DNA of 64,000 bases, taken from Hypomesus transpacificus (Eukaryota > Chordata > Actinopteri > Osmeriformes > Osmeridae). The DNA lies in contig NW_025813768.1 of assembly GCF_021917145.1 (NCBI RefSeq), positions 1-64,000 of the forward strand. Reading direction: 5' to 3'. The notes beneath the pieces were generated by a model, which was not told the DNA's origin, ran no database searches, and saw nothing but the letters and a program-made list of their open reading frames with translations. Shown one piece after another: positions 12,703 to 29,307 of the stretch; within the stretch, counting starts at the first letter, position 1, and every line of letters starts with the position of its first letter. The translations under genes and the position numbers were made by a program.

Positions 12703-15700
12703 CTAGAAGGGGGGAAAACTCCCTATGTTGACTGATAAGTTGCACATATATTTTCTTTTTTTAAATAAATATTAATCTTCGTCTGAAAAGACCATAAATG
12801 TTGGGTATTTATTAGTTCACAGGGAGCGTGGCATGTACAAAGACCTAATTGTGGGCGGTGAGAGATTTCCAGTGTGCATGCAAGGGGATTTCTTAAGTCC
12901 TTAATGCAATGCAAACAGGCTTTTAATATTTGCACTGACACATTTACAGCACAATTTAGAAAGTCATGTTTCATCCGGACTCAAGTTAAATGAAATGTAG
13001 CAAGGGGCTCTTCCTATTAAGTTGGTAAAATGTTGGAAAGGAAATTGTAATTTGATAAGCCACGCGTCAACCCAAACCCCAATAGTCTTTCGTCAGTCAA
13101 AGCACACAGAGCCATGAATGCACCGAAGCACATCTCATAATTGTTTATTCGACATGATGTATCAGTGTCAGCACACCATATTTTAAACGTTAAAACAGTT
13201 AAACCCTCGACAAAGTGGAGAAGGCCTTTAAACTGCAGCACAAGAGCCAAAAAGTCCTTTCAACATTGTTCTACAAAAACTCAACCGTCGTTCTCCGGGG
13301 CAGAGGTTAGTCTACGCCGTGCCCTTTCTGCCACAGTACAGACCTTAATTGCAGGAAAGGCCTTTCTATGCTCTGCTTCAGTTTGCAGGAGCGAAACGTC
13401 ATCAAACGTCTTTTCCGTCTGCGATCCGATGAGGTTATTAGTGAAAAGTGCTCAGCTACCATGAGAAAAACTTGACACACCAACGTTTTCATAAATGATG
13501 TACTTACAACGTAATTTATGTTTACTGAGGTCATTACAAACCCAATGACTATAAATGTTTAGTTTTTTCAGAAATATTTTAGTTCAGTCAGTTTATGAGA
13601 GTATCGAAAGATTCCATCTCGGCTGTAAAGGGGTTATAATTGTGTCAGTTTGGTCTCAACAATCGCAAGGAAACACACAACCTGTGTTCTACTTTACTAT
13701 TCTCGATGATGTAATTCAGCAAACTCAAAGTAATGATAGTTATTCACCACTACAACTACTTTCTGTTGCTAGACGACAGACACAAACACGCAGTCGTTAA
13801 AACAGTGAGAACAAACAAATTCAAATCAGAAAGGATGGGGACTGAGTGTGGAGCTGACGTTATCAATTCTCTACTGTTCATCCAAGTAAATCTTATTTTA
13901 TGTTATTCACCGCCGATTAAGTACTCATACATAAACAACTCTCTACTAATTCTGTATAATTACACGTCACCGTGGCAGTTTACATGCAAAGGGCATAACT
14001 TGAGTGGTTGGTAATTGCTCATGGATGACAAGCTTCACACGACTTTACTTTAAACACAAGATAAGAGTCCACATGTACTGTTGCACATGATTGATGACAG
14101 AGCGCGTAATAATCGAAAGTATGCGAGCTTCTCGCCATTCCGAACGTTCAAATGGGACTCAAACTGTCACAAAATAATTAATCTCCCACACACTAAAAAA
14201 TAAACTTTACATATCGTTCACTCATTACAGTTCTGATGCGAACATTCCTGAAAGTCTGCTTTTAAAGATGAACCACCCTTGGTACCTAGGTGTATGCTTT
14301 GCGCGAGGAGAAGTGTGTAACGGTTCATAAGAGTATGACATGTTCCCGGAGACGGAGCCGGAGGGGCGAGGGGTTTTTGGAAGGTTGAGTGCCTTTAGTG
14401 TCAACAGTGTGTCTGGTTGAAATCTTTGCTGAGGTACTTCCCTCGTTATGATTGATGGTCTCCTGACTGTTATTAAAGTACAAGACGGTATTACGGCAGA
14501 ATGGTGTTTCCACTCATCTTTCCCAGAGCATAAAATAGCATTTGAAGAATTTATAACTCATCCATCCAGTCAAATATCATGGATTAACATTCCAGTTCCT
14601 ATGCATAGTGGCACGCCAGATGGCCCAGGAAAACCTGCCCTGGCTAACCCACCACCATTGTAAATAACATCCATACCGAATAGGGAGGACCACGTTAATC
14701 CAAACAAACTCAGCGAAATCCTCCAGCGGATTTTAAATCATAATCAAACAGGGCTCAAAAAAATGAAATAAAACAATATTTGATTCACGTTAGAGGAAAG
14801 CCCATGCATCAAAAAACATCTCTTTGTGGTAACAAAACGAAGTAAAAAATACTTTAACACCTACAACCACCTTCCTGAATAAGCAAGTCACTCAAAGAGA
14901 ATGTTTAGAGCGACTCGGGTTTATGTAGGGCGGGCAATGTTTGGATTTTACAGCGTTGACTAAATGAAGGGCTATTATCTGCTCGAACGTAAACTTTAAA
15001 GTCTTTGAAATCAAAACTGCTTTGACAGGAAGGTAAACAACATGACACACTGACTTCCTCGCTATGTAATAACATTTTGCAGGTCATAGCTAAACTGTTC
15101 CGTAACAGTCCGAATAGTAGGCTACTTTACCATCATGCCACAAGTTAATTTATTACATCCTGCAAATCCAAAGTCATTTGCCACTGCTGGAATTTTCTTT
15201 TCTTTTGTAATACTAGTAAAACGTTTTTATTGTAATGTATTAGCTTAAAATGTTAAGTGGGGTGACCGACACAAAGCAACTCCAGGTGTGAAGATGCTCT
15301 TTACGAATTCCTACATCATCACCAAGGTCCCTTTGTCTTCCTAATTACATAAATAAATGTTTGAATTGGCTTTCCTGAAAGAACCCAGCGGTAAAGCCCG
15401 ATAAGGTTCATCAATTCACAGAACAAGCTAAATGCATGGAGCACGATGGTCATGCAAAAACAGCGGTTGACAAGGAATCTGTTTAGATAAGACTACATAA
15501 AATAGGCTAGTTGTAGGCCAAGTAATAACATACCAACTATTTAGTAGCCTGCCTGTTAGCTTATGAAAAATCTCAAATGATCTGACGAAATGACACAACC
15601 CAGTTATTCGAGAGGAAAATACTATTCATCATGAATCATTATATTGAACTGAATTGCTCAAAATTACTCAGTGTGGGGGAAATGAACGAACAACAACCAA

Positions 15701-16981
15701 CGTTAGCAAGGCATTGATAAAACTTTTACTTACCAGTTACAGCCATCCCTACGAAAGTTTGGAGGAGCGCAATGGCCCGGAGAACGTTGACTTGACATCC
15801 CCCAAGACGATGAGTTACTGTTGCCCGACTTGGATACATTTCTCCGACCCTTGTCCCTTTACATCCACTAGCCTACAACCGTAAACTCACGTGCGAACGT
15901 TTATTTGGGGTAAATCAGTTAAACGCAGCCTACAATGCAATTTTCCTTTGTCCCGTGAATATACTGCAAGAAGGTCTCTGTAAATGCTGGTGAGTAAGTG
16001 AGAGTAGCAGAAGGCACAATGCTCTCTCCTTCTCCCGTCTTCTCTTTTCCAAAAAAAAAAAAAAACTCACTGGCTTCCCTCGCGCTCTCAGCGCACGCTT
16101 CCAAAAACTTCTGTGAAGGCTTGCGCGAGCCATCTGGCTCTGATTAGAGTCTCCTGGTGTCGCCACCAAGTGTTGAAAATATGAATTTCCATAAAATTCA
16201 ATGAAATGTAATATTAAATAAGCCCTCAGTACCATACATTTTATCTAGGCGGCCTACTGCTGTGAGAAGTTTGTTTGCTACATTCACACAATTGGCATTG
16301 ACAACAGGACCTACAAATTAATTACAGTGTAATTTCGCGGGATAATGATGCGATAATGTGCCTGCTAATTTCTCACGAATTCAAATTATTATCATTATAT
16401 TATTGTTTAGCAGTAGGATGCTTAACGCTCTTTTCCGGTAGACTCAGAGCAGGTCATGGAATGAAACTGTTAACAGTCCAGTCAGTCCGATATTAAACAT
16501 GTTTGCACAATGTTGGAGCACAACCACGAGGCTGAAACAGGTAACACAGGAATGAGCACGTCAACTGTCAAGGATAGCCTGTTTGAAAAGAGAAAAGAAA
16601 CCGAACAAACATAAACAAACCAAACCACTTGGAAACTTTTCGAAAAGTCGAAATAATCTTTTCGAAAAAGGGTTCGCTGAAAAAAAAAGTTTTGAAAGTG
16701 AAAAAAAAAACATTAGATAAAAAGTTTAAGAAAGCTTTTCACCTCCTCAAGGGTTTGGTTGTAGGGGCAGATGTGGAGCGGATATGGAGCCATGCATGGA
16801 CAGAGTCCAGGCTCTGCTGTGGTCCGGGGCTCATCTCCTGAAACTCACACCAAACTGCTTTATGGCCTGACAGTTCATACTTGAGGCTGAGTTTTCTCCT
16901 GATGCAGGCCAGCCCTTATCCTTCCCTCAGTTCTCTCTGGCGACAACAACAGAGCATCCCTTGGTGGTCAACCTCAGCCTA
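12703..16981. other. AT-rich unique region, no gene recognised
   Basis: About 4.3 kb is notably free of tandem repeats apart from an A run near 16051-16064. Many short frames exist but none resembles a known protein or carries a credible exon series. On the minus strand near 16075-16140 a short frame (MARASLHRSFWKRALRARGKP) precedes a GTGAGT donor-like site. It could be a 5' exon of a gene to the left, but that is speculative. By synteny ror1 would be expected beyond pgm1. Confidence 0.4.
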
Positions 16982-17578
16982 CACCAGACTGACTCTACAC
17001 CAGACTGACTCTACACCAGACTGACTCTGACTGTACACCAAATTTATTTGTATAGCCCTTTTTACACGCAAGCATGTCACAGAGGGCTTCACATACGCCC
17101 ATAGAACTGCCCCTCAACCAACCTAAACCCTCAAGGAAGACAAGGAAAAACTCCCAGACAAACTCCCAGTGGGAGAAAAAATGGAAGAAACCTTGGGAGG
17201 AGCAATTCAGAGAGGGATCCCCTCCTCCAGAGACGGTTGGTAGGAGAGAGGAGCAGACTCTATATCAGACTGACTCTACACCAGACTGACTCTGACTCTA
17301 CACCAGACTGACTCTACACCAGGCTGACTCTACACCAGGCTGACTCTACACCAGACTGTCTCTACACCAGGCTGACTCTACACCAGGCTGACTCTACACC
17401 AGGCTGTCTCTACACCAGGCTGACTCTACACCAGACTGACTCTACACCAGGCTGACTCTACACAAGGCTGACTCTACACCAGACTGACTCTACACCAGGC
17501 TGACTCTGAATCTGCACCAGGCTAACTCTACACCAGGCTGACTCTACACCAGGCTGACTCTACACCAGGCTGACTCGG
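16982..17578. repeat. 16-bp minisatellite (CTGACTCTACACCAGG), interrupted
   Basis: About two dozen imperfect units of CTGACTCTACACCAG[AG], variant CTGTCTC. The array is split at about 17041-17249 by an unrelated dispersed repeat, with array units on both sides. Confidence 0.92.
17041..17249. mobile_element. dispersed teleost-type repeat inserted in the 16-bp array
   Basis: Starts near AAATTTATTTGTATAGCCCT and contains AAGGAAAAACTCCCAGACAA and ATGGAAGAAACCTTGGGAGG, phrases I associate with a widespread fish dispersed repeat. I cannot assign its class or exact ends. It is unlike the flanking array. Confidence 0.6.
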
Positions 17579-19073
17579 TCCCTCTGACACAAGGAAGGGA
17601 AACAAGCCAACTTCCTGGTAAGTAAGAAGATATATGAGCCAAACCGTTTTAACTGTGGATGCATAAACTCTCTCCCCTTTCTCTCTTCACGCACACACAC
17701 TCACACTCACACACACACACACACACACACTCACCAAAGCACTCTTTAATCACACACTCATAAAAAAGAGTCTGCAATCTGCGTTCCCTTGGAAACGAAC
17801 AGAGAACACAGACTTGTCCTTGATGTTATTGTCTTGGAGGTTTCCCTCTTGATTCCTTCCTCTCCTTTCAGCCCGTTGTCTTAGTCAGCTGATGTGTTGT
17901 GTCTCTTGTCCAGGGAGACTGGTTCTACCGGAGTAATCATCCTGTAAAAACAGTCTCCTTGCCAGCCCCAGAGAAAGTCATTTAGTGCTCTAATAGGTCC
18001 AGACCAGCTCAGCTTAATGCAAGCCTTTATTGTGATTACCTGACGTAGTGACAGCCAATCAAAACACAACCTGCAAGCCATTACCGGCCCAAACGGGGAA
18101 CACATTACGTGTCGCACCGAGTAGGCATCACAGGACCCCAACCAGCAGGAATATCGTGCCACCCTATTATTTATTCTCCCTTGCGCCCAAAGAGGAACCA
18201 TTTAGAGCGGTTACACAGCCTTCTGCCACGGTTCCTTTGATGGGCGACTGGGAGGTTAATAACCCCTTCTGGAATAAAGTGATTTTCAGCAGCGAAACCC
18301 GGTTCATTGGATTTGACTAGTTGTCAGTTTGAATGACATTGACGTACATGACAGGCGTCAGTGGAGAGCTCCCATATGTGCTCCGAGCAATTTTCTTTTT
18401 CCTTTCCTCATGCCTGGGGAAAGAACAGGCATGGGTGCACCTGGTCTTCCACCCTCACAGCTATTAACTAAATCAGAGGTCATTCCAGTCCTGGAAGTTA
18501 CAGTATGAAGAAGAAGAAAAGAAAAAAAGAATGACGTCAATCCACAACCAGAAAACTCGGATAAGGAGCAACTGGCTTTGTTTACCTCCCTGATTCTACT
18601 GCAACTTTAAATATAAAGGAATGAAAACAACAAACTTGGTGTGTTAAGTGGTTCTTGCCACAAGCTGAAGCACACAGGGTCATGGACCCGACGTCTTCCT
18701 GAAAAGCCTGACCTCTTCATCTTCTACCTTAAATCTCCTCAGATTCTCTACGTTCCTCCAGCTCAACTCTCAGGTCTAGCTGGCGGTAGAAACTGCTTAT
18801 GGGACGCCCGACTATAAGACAGCTCTCTGCTCTGTCCGTCAGCCAGGATTATAGGGACTATCCTATTACCCCATACACCCTCCCACAGAGAGAAGAAACA
18901 CTTCTTCCACACACAGCCTCTGGACTGTCTGTGGAGAGGCATTATGCTGTTTGGAAACACTCATTCTCCTTCAAATGGATCCAGTCCAGTCTTGGCTTGC
19001 TTATTAGCGGAAGAGGAGATGACTTATCTTGTTTGGATCCAGAACTTCTGGGTCTTTTAACAGCTTTAATATC
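17579..19073. other. no gene seen; CA microsatellite
   Basis: CA-rich run at about 17694-17732. The remainder is unique with no recognised function. Confidence 0.45.
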
Positions 19074-19092
19074 ACCCCCCCCCCCCCCCCCC

Positions 19093-21402
19093 CTCTGGGG
19101 TCTGCCTTCTCTGAGGACGACAGGCCGTTACTCCCTCTGCCTCTGGGGTCTGCCTTCTCTGAGGACGACAGGCCGTTACTCCCTCTGCCTCTGGGGTCTG
19201 CCTTCTCTGAGGACGACAGGCCGTTACTCCCTCTGCCTCTGGGGTCTGCCTTCTCTGAGGACGACAGGCCGTTACTCCCTCTGCCTCTGGGGTCTGCCTT
19301 CTCTGAGGACGACAGGCCGTAACTCCCTCTGCCTCTGGGGTCTGCCTTCTCTGAGGACGACAGGCCGTTACTCCCTCTGCCTCTGGGGTCTGCCTTCTCT
19401 GAGGACGACAGGCCGTTACTCCCTCTGCCTCTGGGGTCTGCCTTCTCTGAGGACGACAGGCCGTTACTCCCTCTGCCTCTGGGGTCTGCCTTCTCTGAGG
19501 ACGACAGGCCGTTACTCCCTCTGCCTCTGGGGTCTGCCTTCTCTGAGGACGACAGGCCGTTACTCCCTCTGCCTCTGGGGTCTGCCTTCTCTGAGGACGA
19601 CAGGCCGTTACTCCCTCTGCCTCTGGGGTCTGCCTTCTCTGAGGACGACAGGCCGTTACTCCCTCTGCCTCTGGGGTCTGCCTTCTCTGAGGACGACAGG
19701 CCGTTACTCCCTCTGCCTCTGGGGTCTGCCTTCTCTGAGGACGACAGGCCGTTACTCCCTCTGCCTCTGGGGTCTGCCTTCTCTGAGGACGACAGGCCGT
19801 TACTCCCTCTGCCTCTGGGGTCTGCCTTCTCTGAGGACGACAGGCCGTTACTCCCTCTGCCTCTGGGGTCTGCCTTCTCTGAGGACGACAGGCCGTTACT
19901 CCCTCTGCCTCTGGGGTCTGCCTTCTCTGAGGACGACAGGCCGTTACTCCCTCTGCCTCTGGGGTCTGCCTTCTCTGAGGACGACAGGCCGTTACTCCCT
20001 CTGCCTCTGGGGTCTGCCTTCTCTGAGGACGACAGGCCGTTACTCCCTCTGCCTCTGGGGTCTGCCTTCTCTGAGGACGACAGGCCGTTACTCCCTCTGC
20101 CTCTGGGGTCTGCCTTCTCTGAGGACGACAGGCCGTTACTCCCTCTGCCTCTGGGGTCTGCCTTCTCTGAGGACGACAGGCCGTTACTCCCTCTGCCTCT
20201 GGGGTCTGCCTTCTCTGAGGACGACAGGCCGTTACTCCCTCTGCCTCTGGGGTCTGCCTTCTCTGAGGACGACAGGCCGTTACTCCCTCTGCCTCTGGGG
20301 TCTGCCTTCTCTGAGGACGACAGGCCGTTACTCCCTCTGCCTCTGGGGTCTGCCTTCTCTGAGGACGACAGGCCGTTACTCCCTCTGCCTCTGGGGTCTG
20401 CCTTCTCTGAGGACGACAGGCCGTTACTCCCTCTGCCTCTGGGGTCTGCCTTCTCTGAGGACGACAGGCCGTTACTCCCTCTGCCTCTGGGGTCTGCCTT
20501 CTCTGAGGACGACAGGCCGTTACTCCCTCTGCCTCTGGGGTCTGCCTTCTCTGAGGACGACAGGCCGTTACTCCCTCTGCCTCTGGGGTCTGCCTTCTCT
20601 GAGGACGACAGGCCGTAACTCCCTCTGCCTCTGGGGTCTGCCTTCTCTGAGGACGACAGGCCGTTACTCCCTCTGCCTCTGGGGTCTGCCTTCTCTGAGG
20701 ACGACAGGCCGTTACTCCCTCTGCCTCTGGGGTCTGCCTTCTCTGAGGACGACAGGCCGTTACTCCCTCTGCCTCTGGGGTCTGCCTTCTCTGAGGACGA
20801 CAGGCCGTTACTCCCTCTGCCTCTGGGGTCTGCCTTCTCTGAGGACGACAGGCCGTTACTCCCTCTGCCTCTGGGGTCTGCCTTCTCTGAGGACGACAGG
20901 CCGTTACTCCCTCTGCCTCTGGGGTCTGCCTTCTCTGAGGACGACAGGCCGTTACTCCCTCTGCCTCTGGGGTCTGCCTTCTCTGAGGACGACAGGCCGT
21001 TACTCCCTCTGCCTCTGGGGTCTGCCTTCTCTGAGGACGACAGGCCGTTACTCCCTCTGCCTCTGGGGTCTGCCTTCTCTGAGGACGACAGGCCGTTACT
21101 CCCTCTGCCTCTGGGGTCTGCCTTCTCTGAGGACGACAGGCCGTTACTCCCTCTGCCTCTGGGGTCTGCCTTCTCTGAGGACGACAGGCCGTTACTCCCT
21201 CTGCCTCTGGGGTCTGCCTTCTCTGAGGACGACAGGCCGTTACTCCCTCTGCCTCTGGGGTCTGCCTTCTCTGAGGACGACAGGCCGTTACTCCCTCTGC
21301 CTCTGGGGTCTGCCTTCTCTGAGGACGACAGGCCGTTACTCCCTCTGCCTCTGGGGTCTGCCTTCTCTGAGGACGACAGGCCGTTACTCCCTCTGCCTCT
21401 GG
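19093..21402. repeat. 48-bp minisatellite/satellite array, 48 copies
   Basis: Perfectly phased 48-bp units beginning CTCTGGGGTCTGCCTTCTCT, preceded by a C run (about 19074-19092). I see only one recurring substitution, GTTACTC to GTAACTC, in units 5 and 32 (near 19321 and 20617). Because 48 is a multiple of three and the unit lacks stops in some frames, long frames run on both strands (plus: repeating GLPSLRTTGRYSLCLW). I regard these as non-coding: no signal peptide, splice context or non-repeat domain supports them. Confidence 0.97.
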
Positions 21403-21458
21403 TGCGAGCCTGCTAAGAGGATCAGTGCTTTGGATCTCACAAGCACGTCCTCCCAGCG

Positions 21459-21582
21459 GTGTGGATCTCACCTCCCTGTTGACAACCTAGCCCTCACTGG
21501 CAGGATTAGGCATTCCAGCTGTGTGGATCTCACCTCCCTGTTGACAACCTAGCCCTCACTGGCAGGATTAGGCATTCCAGCG
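21459..21582. repeat. 62-bp tandem duplicate beside the 48-bp array
   Basis: GTGTGGATCTCACCTCCCTG recurs at 21459 and 21521, and each copy ends in GGATTAGGCATTCCAGC. Two copies, nearly identical. Confidence 0.85.
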
Positions 21583-21768
21583 GTGGCTGGTATCTGGGCT
21601 TCGAGACATGGTGTCTCTGCGTTTAGAATCAGGTTGATCTTGCCTTATGGGTCCAGCTATCTGTGCGTGTTGAGAATCACCCAAATTTAAAAAAAAAAGC
21701 ATTTAAGTTTAACTCGAAGCTGCGTGAGGGATCGACAAAAACCATTACAATCATTTGAATATGTGTGT

Positions 21769-21774
21769 TTTATT
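21769..21774 (-). other. candidate poly(A) signal of pgm1
   Basis: An AATAAA hexamer on the minus strand lies about 170 nt downstream of the pgm1 stop codon. It is the first canonical hexamer seen there. Its use is inferred, not shown. Confidence 0.5.
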
Positions 21775-21946
21775 CATGATGAATATTTTGGCTTTCAAGG
21801 CTTCAGCAGGACTTTATGGTACAAGGGTGATATACGATTGTTCTTCTGAGGGAGGGAGGGGGGGGGGGGTGAGAGGGTGTAGGGAAGGTTTCTGATTGGA
21901 CAGCGGTATCCTGGTGACGGGTGGGTAGCCGAGGGGGTGAGGGGAA

Positions 21947-28719
<6,773 letters not shown>

Positions 28720-28725
28720 TTTATT
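28720..28725 (-). other. candidate poly(A) signal of efcab7
   Basis: Minus-strand AATAAA about 580 nt after the efcab7 stop. If used, the 3' UTR would include the 67-bp triplicate at 29013-29213. Inferred only. Confidence 0.4.
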
Positions 28726-29012
28726 GTAGTGAATTCATTAGTGAAAACAGTTTGGGATCTGAATACATGTGTCATAAAACAACTTTAAATGCTGGTGTTA
28801 AATTGCTACAAGACAAGGCACAGCATGAAATGTATTATTGAGTATAGGCAAAGGATATTTTTTATCCAATATGAAAAATAGATAAAAACCATGACTGGTC
28901 AAATAGCTATACACGGAATTACATGTATACATAAACCCAAACATTAAACATGTATAATGGGGCTCTGTGGGGAATCAAACCTTTGATTGAAAAACGTTTT
29001 GTTTGTGCCGAC

Positions 29013-29213
29013 GACACCATTTGAACGCTGTGCTCTCTTCAGCACGTCACACAGACCAGGGCTGAGGAAGTCCATCTCTGACACCATTTGAACGCTGTGC
29101 TCTCTTCAGCACGTCACACAGACCAGGGCTGAGGAAGCCCATCTCTGACACCATTTGAACGCTGTGCTCTCTTCAGCACGTCACACAGACCAGGGCTGAG
29201 GAAGCCCATCTCT
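29013..29213. repeat. 67-bp tandem triplicate in the presumed efcab7 3' UTR
   Basis: Three nearly identical 67-bp units beginning GACACCATTTGAACGCTGTG start at 29013, 29080 and 29147. They lie just downstream of the efcab7 stop on the minus strand. Confidence 0.93.
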
Positions 29214-29307
29214 GACAGGGGGGGGGGTCTGCTTCAGAACCCTGTGTACTGCCACGCCCTGGGGGACCACCTGGTCAGTGTTTGGGGTTGTGGGGGTGCT
29301 GTTCCTG

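Noticed and set aside
15919..16235. First coding exon of ror1 on the minus strand
   Set aside because: The position and a GTGAGT donor-like site are suggestive, but the short frame lacks a signal peptide and I cannot match it to ROR1.
18799..21552. 917-codon plus-strand frame and 799-codon minus-strand frame across the 48-bp array, as a repetitive protein gene
   Set aside because: Both come from a stop-free unit whose length is divisible by three. Frames are open on both strands at once, and the non-repeat ends show no signal peptide, domain or splice context.
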